From positions 9,610,001 through 9,674,000 of the forward strand of contig NW_024466459.1 of NCBI RefSeq assembly GCF_017591425.1: a stretch of DNA of 64,000 bases, read 5' to 3'. Position 1 is the first letter of the stretch; every line of letters starts with the position of its first letter. A model generated the notes under the pieces. It was not told the DNA's origin. It did no database searches and worked only from the letters and a program-made list of their open reading frames with translations. Made by a program: the position numbers and the translations under genes. Shown here one piece after another: positions 32,968 to 45,100 of this stretch. The DNA comes from Ochotona curzoniae (lineage: Eukaryota; Chordata; Mammalia; Lagomorpha; Ochotonidae).

Positions 32968-35900
32968 CTGAGAATGCAATTTGCAAAGCAGAATGACCTT
33001 CCAATCCTTGAGGGCCACACACCCACACCGCTTCCTGATGAAGCGTGGAGCTTCACTTCTCAAAGGAGGAAGACTTCTTTGGAACTGTCAAGGCCCTGGA
33101 GGGCAGCTCAACTTTAGTTACAGCAACTTGAGCTTCCGAGTTCTGCCACGCCCCTCTCCCTTCTCCACCCCCAACATCATCCACAGGCAACGAAGGCAGT
33201 GACAACTACAGAAAGTAGGCCTGACCCCTGTGAGGCTGGATCCACTTTGGAAGTCAGTGGAAGAACTGAGTGCCTCTGATATCTAATGGAAAGAGACCAT
33301 TAGCTTGGCTGGCAGTCTCCTAGCTGATCTTGATGGCAAGCAAGCACCGAGCAGCAGGAACCCAGCCTCATGCCCCACTCTCGTGGCACTGACTGCTCTG
33401 CCCGATACCTGCTCACCAATTGTCCCGATGGACACACAGAAGCACAGAGACAGGGAGAGCTTGTTGTCAAGCCCCTATCCTCTTTAAGGCCTCATTCTAG
33501 AATGTGTCCCCAAAGCCCTCTACAGGAATCCCTCAGAGACACGTTCCCACCTAAAGAAGCTTGCTGGTTTCCCAGGCACAGCCAGTTCAAAGTTTGGATG
33601 GAAGCGGGGAGAGCTCCCAGCTTGCCCCACTTCACCTTGCACGACTGAGTATTACATGGCCGTGTCTTGGGCCCCACGATGTCCCAGGGTCATTAAGGCG
33701 GCTGTCTGAAGGGGGATCCACGTGGGAGGGGATACCTGCTCAAACTTCCAGCCGTCAGACATGGTGGAGACCATCTGCGTGAGCTCCTCTTCCTGGCACT
33801 GCAGGACTCTGTAGACATGCTTCACGGGGCCCTGCAAGCAGCAGGCAGATGCAAGGTGCAGTGTCAGGGGCGCGGTGGTCTGAACCAACACTGCAAAGGA
33901 GTAAGCCCCCCAGCTACTACGCCTGTCAACACACAGCACTGCGGGTTTTTAATAAAACTTCCTCCAAGGAAAGAAACAAAGAAGGCCCTTGAAGGTGAAT
34001 CAATGAGCAAAAGAATTCTTAGGAAAGATGCGTCTGTGAACAATCATGCTGACAAACTTGGATCTCACTCATTTCCCCAAGCAGAAAAGACAGTCACAGG
34101 CTTTTGTAAAGGAAAGCCACATTTTCCCCGGAGTGACAGCTGACATGCACGCTGCAGATGTACTCTGTATCTGGGCTTAATCAGAGTGAGGTGACGATGG
34201 AGCAACACGTCCTATGGGGACCCAGGAATTCCACAATGCGCGAGTGTTCCAGCTACCTCCACTGTGTCTCCACCTTAACAGGAACATCCTGCCACTGATG
34301 TGTACTACAACAGGCTTGGTTTCCGCCTGCATCCAGGTGGGAGTATCTTTTGCTTGCTAATGAGCTGACTCCTGCAAGTGGTAGTGGAAGCCACAGAGGG
34401 TTCAGGACGGAGGCTGCTTGCCAGAGCGACCCAGCTGATGGTTGGGGAGCTAGATCCTCCGGCCCTAAACGTGACGTCCAGGAGAGTGGGGCTCGGGGAC
34501 AGGGGGTAAGACTATCTATCCCTAAGGTATACAGTGAGTCATGGCTATGGGATGAGCACCCTAACATCCCATAAACAACAGAGTTCAGTCAGCTGTGAGC
34601 TCTGGGGAATGGGGGGTGTGTGGGGTTGGGGGTGCGCAGGTGCCTGCCCTTGGGAGCCGGTGGACTCTGCTGTGTGCATGTATCCTCCCCAGGTTATCAT
34701 CTGCTGCACACTTCAGGACGCACTGTGGGAGTACGCAGAGCGAGTTCCTGAGGCCTGTCAGTTGTTCCAACACATGACTGAATCCAAAGGTAGGGGGCTG
34801 TGGTGACCCCTGAATTTTCGGCCCAAGCAGGTCAGATAGCCTGAGGACCAGAATGAGTACGGTCTGTGGCATCAAACCTCAGGTTCTGGGAGGCTCGACT
34901 CCTCTCCAGACAGGCAGTGTCAGGACTGACTCAATGAAGACAATCACTGGCTGGCCACGGACTGGCTTGCCCGGCCCAGCTCTCTGGAACAGGGGTGAGG
35001 AACACGTGCAGGCCACACAAGGTCTCCAAAGTCACCTGGTCTGGCTCTGCCAAGGTGACTGCAGGTGGAACCTGAAATTCAATCAACCCAGGGCAGGCTG
35101 ACTCAGTGTTGATACTTTTGCTCTATGTGGCTTGTGGCAGAAAAAGGTTCCCCACTTCCCAGTCCTGCTCTGGGAGGTAACTGGAGCCAGAACAGCAGAC
35201 AGTGGCATGAGGACGGCCCCTCAACTTCAGCATGAGTGCTCCTGTGCTTCAGGCCCAGGCGACCCCTTCACACTTGCACGTGGCCCACTGGGGACCAGCA
35301 GCCAACGTGAGGTGGGGGCAAGGGCTGCTGGAGACACATTCACCAAACAGAAGCTGCTACCACTAGCAAGACAAGCAAAGGCAGAGACTAATGCCAAATG
35401 CCCAGCCACCTACCTGGGACTATTCAGCATTGGTTCCCAAAACTGCACAGCTTCTGCCCACCCTGGAGGCCACACTCGCTGGCAGAGGCCACAACAAGGA
35501 TGCTCAAAATGACAACTGGGCCTGGTACAATAGCTCAACCTCTACCTCCAAGCACCAGGATCCCATATGGGCCCTGGTTTGTGTTCCAGTTGCTCCACTT
35601 CCCTTCCAGCTCCCTGCATGTGGGCTGGGAAAGCAGCAGAGGACGGCCCAAAGCCTTTGGGACCCTGCACCCATGCGGGAGACCCGGAAGAACTTTTGTC
35701 TCCTGGCTTCGGATCGGCTCAGCTCTGGCCGTTGCAGTTACTTGGGGAATGAATCAGTGGATGGAAGATCTTCCTCTCTGTCTCTCCTGCTCTCTCTATA
35801 TCTGCCTTTCCAATAAAAATAAATCTTCATTAAATAAAATAAAATAACTACAACTGAGTACTTCCCTGAGGAGATGAGCGCACGGAACAATCAGTACGGG

Positions 35901-38900
35901 CAGTCATGACAGTCACAGAACAACAGAGCCTGGGCGAGCCCAGACCAACACAGCAGCTCTCCCAGCGAGTGCCGCCAGCCCAGTGCCTGCCCCTCCTCGG
36001 CTAGCTGAGGGTGCCGGGGTCTGCAGGGGCAACTGGCCTGCACAAGGCTGTCCAGGAGAGGGCAGGCCAGGGGAGCTCTCAGACCAGGGCCACCCGCCAA
36101 CCCTGCTTCCTAAGTGAGGTACAGCAGTCACCAAGCACGGCACTGAGGTCCAACAGCTCCTACGGAAGCAACAGGACCAAGTCCTAGTTTTTAGCCACAC
36201 GTGCTGGAACAACCCTGTATTACACCACCCAGCATGCCATGGAGCTGTGCCCCACGGCCCCCTGATAAGGCCCTAGCATCTAAGATGTCTTACAAGCCTC
36301 TATTTCCTCTTCCAAAGCCCCACCACCCTGATCAGTCACCCAGTCACAGCATCATACAGTGAAGCAGTCAGGACGGCCACAAAGGGAGAGGATGGGGCAG
36401 CAAAAGGGCAGTGGGTGGCAAGGCCACGCCAGGCTCTGCCCGCAGACACACGGAGGACGACAGCGCGTGTGGAAATCCATACAGGGCCACTTTGTCGCGG
36501 GGGCCATGCCAAAGAGGGGGCTTTTGAACATTAAATGAACACTTCACAGGGTCACCAAATGAAAGACCAACTCAGCATCAAAGAGCTCTTGACATTTCCA
36601 GAAGAAAAGCCTTTAAACTGGGTAGTCACCACGGAGAGAAGCCTCACAATACTAGCCAGCAAGCAGCTGATGGCCACGATTTGGGCACGGCGACTGAAAT
36701 GGCTGGAATCACGTGATGTATGAGATTGCCAAAATTTATACTTTTTTTATATAATCAATCCTTTTCAGACTGTGGAGAACTGGGATAAGGCTGGATTTCC
36801 AACCTAACTGAGTACCTAGCAAGTATCTACAACAGCGCAGGACGCTGAGAATGAACGAGAGGTAGCAGAGAGGTGAGTGCCACCACGCGTCATTTCAGTT
36901 ATCAGCAATCCAGCAGCAAACCACCCCTCCCCACAGAGGGAGGAGCTGGCCAGAACATGGCCTGCTCTCCCTTCACTGGCTGTCCACTTCTGTCCTGGCT
37001 GTCAGTGAGCCCCATGCTCCCAAGAGCAGACCATGGCGAGGGCAGCGTTGCTCTAAGTCTGATGCTGAGGAGTCAGGCTGGAGCCTCAGGTTTGAAAAGA
37101 CACGCACACCACATTGTGTAGGGCCAGAAATGTCTGCCGCCACAGACCAAACAGAGGCGACATCCCCTGGCAGCAAGCGCTGAGTGAGGCTCAATTGTGA
37201 CAGAGGACAGTTGGCCGTGGCGGGACAAGACTGCCCATCGTACCGCAGACACACCTGAATGTGTAAGGGAGTGCTTGCTTTTCCTGCCAGCCGCCAAGCT
37301 TCCTGCGGTCAAGGTGCGTCTCCTGTGGCTGCTGGCGTGCTGGGAGCCACAGACGGGCTGCCTCTTCTGCTCAGGCCAGGGGCAGTCTGGGTTTCATGTC
37401 TTTTCCCAGTTGATAAGAAGCCAGACATCATCCCCCGGAGGAGGTCCAAGGCCATCTTCCCAGCAGCCTGACCACCAAGCAGCTTCTCCACTCTACCCTG
37501 AGGCTCCTTCCCGGCTTCCAGGAAGCGGAGGGGCCCAATCGCACAGCAAAGGCTCCTCCGCACGACAAGCAGCGTGAAGAGGGAGGACTTTGTGCATGCC
37601 TCGGGTCGAGGGAGAAAAATCCCACAGAGGGGACAGGCGTAGCGACATGCTCCTTGTGCTTAGGGAGCACAGGCTGTGCTGCTTCACCCTTCCCCCGCCT
37701 CTGTCTCCTTGTTCCACACCAGTCTGAGGATACGCCATCTGCCCGGCAGACGGACCGCACTGCAGGCAGACGTGCAGCTCTAAAGGGCACGGCACACACG
37801 CACGCACGCACACATGCACGGAGGCAGCCATGTGGGATGCTGCCCCCTGACCTGCGAGGTTCTGTTCTCGTTGTCCCGTATCCTCTCCTTAACCAGCCGC
37901 ACGAGGGATGCGATGTTGTAGAACTCTGCTTCTTCCAGCACGCCTGCAACGAGGAGCGGAGTGTGGTTAAGGTGTGTGGGGACGGCCTGAGCTCAGACAC
38001 AGTCCTGCTTCCATCTGTTCACCGCCTGGCACTGGACATCAGCTGCAAGACAGCTTCCCCCATGTGACTGAGTGCCAGGAACCTGCCACTTTACCCAGTG
38101 TGCCCCGAAAAGAACCTGTGTGTGTACCCTCACAGGGATCAAAGTTCTCAGCATGCATATGATCTGAACAGTAGTAAAGGCAAATCTCGCAAGACTCCTC
38201 TGCTGAACAGAACCAAGGACCCTTGGCAGGACAAAAGTGGAACATGGGCTCCCGCGCTGTGAAGGCCATTGCAGTGGTGAAAATGGGCCACAAGCTAAAG
38301 ATGAAACTATTCTAAAGTTGATTTTTTAAAACTATTTATTTTTATTACAAAGTCAGATATACAGAGAGGAGGAGAGACAGAGAGGAAGATCTTCCGTCTG
38401 ATGGTTCACTCCTCAAGTGACTGCAATGGCTGGAGCTGCGCCAATCCGAAGCCAGGAGCCAGAGCCTCTTCTGGGTCTCCCGCATGGGTGCAGGGTCCCG
38501 AGGCTTTGGACCGTCCTCTGCTGCCTTCCCAGGCCACAAGCAGGGAGCTGGATGGGAAGTGGAGCTTCCGGGATTAGAACTGGAACCCATATGGGATCCC
38601 GGCGCGTTCAAGGCAAGGACTTTAGCCACTAGGCCATGCCGCCAGGTCCCCAACAAATAATTCTTTAAAATGACATTCTGGAAGCCAGAACAGTGGCTTG
38701 CCAGGTTAATCTCCACTTACAAGTACTGGCATCCTATTTGGTGCTAGTTCTTGTCCCAGCTGCTCTACTTCCAATCCAGTGCCCGTACGGAATCCTGGTG
38801 CATGCAAGGTGAGAATTCAGACATTGAGCCACTTAGCCATGTGCTGGGCCCTGTTTATCTTTCAAAAGTATCTGTTAGAAGCAGAGGCCAACAATTCCCC

Positions 38901-41839
38901 AAATGCCCACCAGGTTCTCAGAACTCAATCCAGGTCTTTGCGTGGGCAACAGGAACCCAGGCACTCTGAGCACCAGCACCTCCCACGTTTACACTGGCAG
39001 GAGGCTGGAGTCAGGAGTTAGAGGAAGACATTGTGCCCAGGCACTTCAGCATAAGGCCAGAGCCCACCCTCCAAAACTTCAGGTTTTAAAATGGTACCCA
39101 CATGGGAGGCTGGCACTTTCAGGCAGGCAGAGGATTAGTCAGCTGAGCCATTGCACTGGCCACTAAAGCAGCACTTTTACAGAAAGCAGCTGCTCTTGTT
39201 ACAGGATGAAGGGGTTGTCTTGCAGCAGCTGTTTAGTAGCTAGTACAGCTAGTAAAAGTCTGATTATGCAGAGCTGTATTCCCAGACTGGGGTGCCCGGA
39301 ATCACCTGAAGGCCTTGGGGGAACCCACACCACTTGGGGCCACCTACAGTCCTGACATCTCTCCCACCCCTCCGTCCCACCAAAGAAAACAGGATAAGGT
39401 AAGGAGTGGCCTGACAACGAACGGGAGGATGAATTAGGTCAGCTGTAAAAATACCCAGGCAAGCAGGCGACCAGAGCCTTAAAAGAAACGAGGCCAAGCT
39501 TTTATTCTTTTCTTTATAGCCATGAGTTCAAACAAAAATCGCAAATATAAATAACTCAGTGTCAGAGATGCACTGCTCCAGGCTACGGACCGGAAGCGTC
39601 TCAATAACGGAATAATAAAAGGACCGTGAGAACCCTGCAGCTCGGAAAGGCTTCTCGAAGCGTCGGCAAGCTCAGTTCGCCATCCGCCTCCCACTAGGAT
39701 GGCAGCACAGGGGCCGGCACGCTGCCCTGGACAGGACTCCCTCAGCCAAGGTGCATAACTTACACCAGCTCCACGAAACCTGCCTCTCCTCTCCCCGCAA
39801 CAAAAACCCAGATCTGTAGATGTGCCACACAGCTTTTGCATCTGCCTGACCTCCAGAAACGACCCATGCAGACGGCGCCCTTACCTTCCTCTGCCAGCTC
39901 CTTGGTGATGATCAGCTTCCCGTGGCGGAGGTAGTTTAGGATGGGACCAAAGTACGTGGGGTCTCTGTCAATCAGGTAGGCCCCCGTCTCATCCTGCCGA
40001 CCAAGCACATGCTGTCACTGTGGGGTCTGTCTGCAGGGGCGGCGTGGCACCGCGGAGAACCTTCCCCCAACAGCCAGCACAACTCCGATGTGCGCAAGTT
40101 TTGTTAGGCGTTGGCTGACTGCAAACTACTGCCTGGCCAGAGGGCTGACTAGGTATCTCGGAGCGTAAGCCCATTGCAGACGCGGAGTTAGGGAAGCACA
40201 GTAGTGTTCATCATCCAGGTCTTTACCCACTGGCCTCAGCTTCTAAAATTTGTGCTAGGGCAACCCCCAGGGGTCCTTCTGGGGAGGGAGGATCTGGCAT
40301 TTGGAAAGGTTGGAAGAAAATGCCATTGCTGAGTGATTTGAGTCTGGGTGTGTGACGGACGTTCCCACCTCTTTCCTGCCCCTGGAACCACATTCTTAAT
40401 TCTAAGAAAAACCTCTGTTCTGTCAGCAACAACAGGCTTGAGCCCAAGGCCAGTGTCTGTGGGAGCTGGCCCTGCCAGCTGTTCTCTCACCGCAGCTCTG
40501 AGCCCGAAGGAAAAGCTCGGGGCTGCGGCGACTTGGCTGCCAGCAGCTTTAAGCCTACTCCTCTTTACAGCGAAAGGAACAAGAAGCTGGCTTAGGCTGC
40601 CACAAGGTGAAGCCTAGATAAAAATAATTCCCACGGAGATAAAGGGCTTTGTAATCCCTTTTCTTTCAACTTAGGGAAAGAGGTTTTCATCAATCCTATA
40701 TCAAGGGAGAGAGGAGAATAAAGGAAGTGGACAGTGATGCAATCCCAGCTCAGGTACAAAGTAACCAGCTGAGTGACAGCTCAAGCGGTTTAATTAATCG
40801 GGCCTGTGCAGGTAAAGAGAAACAGCAAACTATAGTTGAAACTGTGGTTAGGTGCCCTGTCCTCTCTCAGTCCTTAGGTTAAAAGCCATGCAGCCTGTAC
40901 ATCAATCTTCGTCTTAGCCCATTGGCCTAGACTCGCCTCAGTCCCCTCAAGTGGTAAAGCTTAGCTTGTTTTCAAGCAATGTATTTGATTTGATTTGGGA
41001 TACGGACCTAAAACGGTGTTATGACTAAACTCAAGTTCTGGAACCAGGACGCTAGACGCGCGCTTCCTACAGGTACGGGAGCCACCATCAGGTCCCAGCT
41101 TACATTCAACTTGGCCAAGGGGTTTGGATAGCAAGTCCGAGCAAGCTACAAAGATGCCTTAGCTCACTCTGACCCAGTTCACGATTCGTCTGGCTCCGGC
41201 AGTGAGGGCAAAAAGCTCATGCAAGATCTGGGGGAGCTGGCTGGGGTGTGGGGCAGGGGGTGTGAAGCAGGTGCAGCTAGCCTAAGAAGGGAGCCGCTGG
41301 GAACGCAGGGCGGGGTCAGAGCGCACAGGGGTGTGCCTGGGGCTGGGGGACGTAGGGGACTCCTTCTGCCGCTCCGGGGGCTGCCGGGGGGAGCCGAGGG
41401 GCAGCGGGCTCTAGGACTCGGGGGGTGACGAGCCTCGGACGATCGGGGCGCGGGGGGCGTCCGAAGGGCCGGGGACGCGCCCGAGGGCGGGGCGCACCTT
41501 GTCCGAGTCCAGCTCCGGGTCCTCCTGGCAGCAGAGGCGACAGAGGAAAGACTTGGGCTCCCGGCCAAGGGTCTGTCTGGTGGTCACGAAGTAGGTGCCG
41601 CCCACATTGAGCCGCACCCAGCGGGTCGCGCCGCCGCCCCCTGCCCGCTCGGGGGGTCCGGGACCCGGCTCCAGGGGCTGCGCGGCGCCGGCGGCGGGCG
41701 GGCGCGCGTGTCCGCGGGGCGTGGGGCCCGCGGGCCGAGGACTGGGGGGCCCGCGGCCCGGCCCACCCCCGTCGCCCCCCACGCTGCCGCCACCCCCTCC
41801 CAGCCCCGCCATCGCCGGGTCCAGCTGCAGCTCCGCCAT
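32842..41839 (-). CDS. KCTD2: KCTD2, BTB/T1-domain adaptor, five of six coding exons located
   Basis: The exons are 41839-41498, 39993-39885, 37943-37852, 33831-33736 and 32967-32842: 765 nt, 255 codons, phase kept throughout. Residues 1-72 are a low-complexity Gly/Pro/Ala leader. Residues 73 to about 170 form the BTB/T1 domain ([15 protein letters not shown] ... [20 protein letters not shown]). The rest is the conserved KCTD2/5/17 C-terminal domain ([40 protein letters not shown]). Family members form pentamers that bring substrates to CUL3 ubiquitin ligase and bind G-beta-gamma; this is family knowledge. Human KCTD2 is about 263 residues, so the missing final exon should encode only some 9 residues. 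It was not found with confidence. The gene shares a CpG island with the divergent ATP5PD. Confidence 0.95.
33736..33831 (-). CDS. KCTD2: KCTD2 coding exon 4
   Basis: 96 nt, 32 codons, [16 protein letters not shown] to DGWKFEQ. Acceptor TTGCAG, donor GTATCC. Confidence 0.96.
35517..35848 (+). mobile_element. CSINE in KCTD2 intron 3
   Basis: 'gggcctggtacaatagctc' to 'ccaataaaaataaatctt'. Confidence 0.9.
37797..37817. repeat. Short (CACG)n tract
   Basis: An imperfect CA/CACG repeat in KCTD2 intron 3, close to the exon 3 donor. Confidence 0.7.
37852..37943 (-). CDS. KCTD2: KCTD2 coding exon 3
   Basis: 92 nt encoding [20 protein letters not shown] to NRTSQ. Acceptor GTTGCAG, donor GTCAGG. Confidence 0.95.
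38322..38650 (-). mobile_element. CSINE in KCTD2 intron 2, minus strand
   Basis: 'actatttatttttattac' to 'ggccatgccgccaggtcc'. Confidence 0.9.
38683..38850. mobile_element. Head-to-head CSINE composite
   Basis: A plus-strand 5' piece (38683 to about 38790) joins a minus-strand 5' piece (about 38780-38850, '...gccatgtgctgggccc') at the shared 'cttccaatccag' region. Confidence 0.6.
38852..39165 (-). mobile_element. Old CSINE in KCTD2 intron 2
   Basis: 'tatctttcaaaagtatctgtt' to 'ctgagccattgcactggcc'. Confidence 0.72.
39885..39993 (-). CDS. KCTD2: KCTD2 coding exon 2
   Basis: 109 nt encoding [20 protein letters not shown]... to ELAEEG. Acceptor CGGCAG, donor GTAAGG. Confidence 0.96.
39994..41330 (-). 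other. KCTD2 intron 1, largely repeat-free
   Basis: Unique sequence between coding exons 1 and 2, with no coding signal. It is unusual in this window for its lack of SINEs. Confidence 0.5.
41498..41839 (-). CDS. KCTD2: KCTD2 coding exon 1
   Basis: 114 codons from [10 protein letters not shown] to ...PELDSDK, donor AAG|GTGCGC. The start codon lies within CAAGATGGCGGAG, a YY1-like motif. Confidence 0.95.
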
Positions 41840-42112
41840 CTTGGGCCGCCGCCGCCGCTGCCCGCGTGCCGCCGGGCCGGCCCATTTCTCGGCAGGGAGA
41901 GCCGGGCCGGCCCATCGGCGGGGGTGGGGCAGAGGAGAGGGGGGCCGGCAGCGCCCCCCAACCAGCTCCGGGGGAGCGGCGAGGCGCAGGCGCCGGGCCC
42001 GCCCCGAGCCTGCCCCCGCGAGGCCACACTTCCGGAGCCAGGCTGCGTCGCCGTTTGCTGCCGCGCGCGCCTGAGCCCGCCTCCGGGGCTTTGCTATTGG
42101 CCGAGGGGAGGC

Positions 42113-42173
42113 CTTCCGGTGCTCCCCTTCCGTCGCTGGCTGCGGTGGACTCGAGTGTCCGGGGTCGGTGAAG
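42113..42173 (+). other. ATP5PD: ATP5PD non-coding exon 1
   Basis: Ends GGTCGGTGAAG before a perfect GTGAGT donor. The 5' end is estimated from the CCAAT and ETS motifs. Confidence 0.7.
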
Positions 42174-45100
42174 GTGAGTGGGGCTCGGGGCGCCGGGCCT
42201 GCGTGGCGGTGGCTTCCTCTGCTGGGCAGCGCCCCACGCGTGTCGCCCTTAGGCCGCCGTGCTCTCGGCAGGTGCCGCTTGCGGTGCGGGTTCTTGGCTG
42301 CGCGCTGTCCTCGCCGCCTGTCCCTCCGCGCGGGGTCGTGGGGGTCGCGCCGCGAACGGGGCGGCTGCAGGCGTCGGGGTTCGGGATCGGGTTGGCTACA
42401 GGCGTCGGGGTTCGGGATCGGGTTGGCTGCGGGCGTCGGGGTTCGGGATCGGGTTGGCTGCAGGCGTCGGGGTTTGGGATCGGGTTGGCTGCGGGCGTCG
42501 GGGTTCGGGATCGGGTTGGCTGCGGGCGTCCAGCTTCGGGCAGCGCTGTCGGCTTCTGGAGGGCCTTGTGGGGCCTCTCGCTGTGCACCTGCCCTGGGCA
42601 TAAGGTGCATGGAAGACGGGCCGCTCTGCTGGGGAAGCCCTCATGGCAGCTTGCTTCCCCCTCCTATGTCATGTCTGACTTCTTAGTCTTCTCCTGATCT
42701 GACCCTGAGCTTGTCTGTTTATATGTGTGTGTGTATTATACACATGGTTATTTACATATATGTGTGTATATGTTGTGTGTGTATACATATATATCCACTT
42801 ACATGAAAAGGAAGGTGTATAGCGATACGTGTGTGTGTGTGTGTGTGTGTGTGTGAAGAGTCCCTTAAACTTGTGTAAGATCGGAGGGCAAGCCAACAGG
42901 TGCCGTTGCATTGGATTTTCTTACAGTGTCTGAGGTCAGCAGGGCTGGTGTTGTCTTTGTTCTACAGGCAAGGGAGCTCCAGCTCAGTCGGCCCCGTCTG
43001 ACCCTCATGCAGACTGTATTGTGGGCCAGGTTCTGTCTTTCAAGGTTTATTTATTTTTATTTGAAAAGGCAGATGTGCAGAGAACAGACAGAAGGCACTC
43101 CTTAAATGGCCACAATGGCCAGGGCTGAGCTGATCCCAAGATGGGAGGCAGGAGTCTCCCATGTGGGTGTAGGTCCCAAGGCTTTGGGCCGTCCTCCACT
43201 GCTTTCCCAGGCCACAAGCAGGAAGCTGGATGGGAAGTGGAGCCACCCAGACATGAACTGACACCTGTATGGGATGCTGGCGCTTGAAGGTGGAGAATTA
43301 GCCAGTTGACCCACTGTGCTGCCCCATCAAACAATTAACTTTCAGACAGTGTGTGAGCTCTTATAGCAGATTTCCAGGTGTGCTTGGGCTTTTAAGGACA
43401 GGTAGGCGTTGGGAGCCAGGCGAAGCACAGTCTGGAGGGACCAAGTGTATGTGTGCTTGTGAAGGGGGGACGTGATGGCTTTGCAAAGCTAACCTCTTTC
43501 TCTGCCTTCCTTCCCTGGTTGGCACGTGCGCGCTGAGCACTCGCAGCCGCAGTTCCGTTGCCCGCCTTCCACCATGAGGCCCTTCCTGGGGGATTCCCTC
43601 CCAGCACTCTAGTCATCAGCCCATTTTGTTTTCCAGGATCCAAGATGGCCGGGCGCAAGCTTGCTCTAAAAGCCATAGACTGGGTAGCTTTTGGGGAGAT
43701 CATACCCCGAAACCAGAAGGCTATCGCTAACTCCCTGAAGTCCTGGAATGAGAGCCTCAGCTCCAGGTCAGTGTGCTGCTGGAGGGAGCCGGGCTTGGCG
43801 CTCAACGCAGACATCTTAACTTCTAATGCTTTCTTGACAAAGATGAAGAAATCCAGGCATGCCCCATGGAAAACAGCCTTTTTGCTTTTTTTTTTTTTTT
43901 TAGGATTTATTTGAAAGGCAGAGAGTTACAGAGACAATCTTCCACCTGTTGATTTCTTTCTCAAATGGTTACAATGGCCGGAACTGAGCTGAACAGCAGC
44001 CAGGAGCCAGGACTTCTTCCAGGTGCCCCATGTGGGCACAGGGGTGCGAGGAGTTGAGCCCTCCTCCACTGATTTTCCAGGCACATTAACTAGGAGGTGG
44101 ATCAGAAGTGGAGCAGTGGGGCCTGGCGTGATAGCATAGTCACTAAAATCCTTGCTTTACAAGTGCCGGGATCCCGTACGGGTGCTGGTTTGTGCTTCAC
44201 TTCCTATCCCTCTCCCTTCCTGTGCCCTGGGAAAGCAGTAGAGGATGGCCCAAAGCCTTGGGATCCCGTACTGACGTGGAGACCTGGAGGCAGCTCCTAG
44301 CCTCGAGTCACTCCTTTATTGCAGCCACTTGGGGATTAAACCAGTGGATGGAAGATCTTTCTATCTGTCCTCCTCTTTGTAAATCTGACTTTCCAATAGC
44401 AAATAAACAAATCTTTAAAAAAAAGTGCAGCAGTAGGGAATTGAACCAATGTCCTTATGGATGTTAGCACTGCAGGTAGTGGCTTAATGCACTGTGCCAC
44501 AGCCTTAGTCCTATCCATCTTGGAGTTTCCTTTTTTATTTTTTAAAAATTTTTTTGGAATTCAGTCAGCCAGTGTAATTTATTTCATCACAGTTGATTTT
44601 TTTTTGTGGGTAATATTATTATTTCCATATTATTTCCTTCATGTATCTGAGGTCCCCACCCAGTTTCCCATCCACCCCAAGTCCCGTATGTGGGGCATGC
44701 TCTGAGATACTTGCTCAAGTGGTTTTGATAGTTCACCACTTCTTGGATTTTCACAGTGACTTTCCAGGAGAAATGTATGCTGGCATGTCGGACCATTAGA
44801 GTCTGGAAAGGAGACTTGCCCTCTGCATTTCCTGCTGTCCGTGGAACGGGCATAATACTGGTTTTCCCCTCTGAGCAGGTTGGCCACTCTTCCCGAGAAC
44901 CCGCCAGCCATCGACTGGGCCTACTACAAGGCCAACGTGGCCAAGGCGGGCTTGGTGGACGACTTTGAGAAGAAGGTGAGTTGCAGACATGGGCACTGTG
45001 GGGCAGTTTGGATAAGGAGGGGAGCAGGAGGCAGGCCAGGGCAGGTTGAGAAGGCAGGTCCTCGGGGCCGTGGGGGCGGAGCCATGGCACTGTCGCGTTC

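Larger units (their letters stand above)
41330..42570. promoter_or_regulatory. CpG island, bidirectional promoter of KCTD2 and ATP5PD
   Basis: Very GC- and CpG-rich. The KCTD2 start (41839, minus) and ATP5PD exon 1 (ending 42173, plus) are about 300 bases apart. Between them lie ETS/GABP-type CTTCCGG at 42029-42035 and 42113-42119 and an inverted CCAAT (ATTGG) at 42096-42100. A YY1-like motif covers the KCTD2 start codon. GABP (NRF-2) sites are common in OXPHOS gene promoters. Confidence 0.85.

Noticed and set aside
41411..42697. Very long open frames on both strands across the CpG island (329 and 399 codons)
   Set aside because: They are GC-driven. The 399-codon minus frame is real only from the KCTD2 start downstream; its upstream part translates the promoter and the 31-bp minisatellite.
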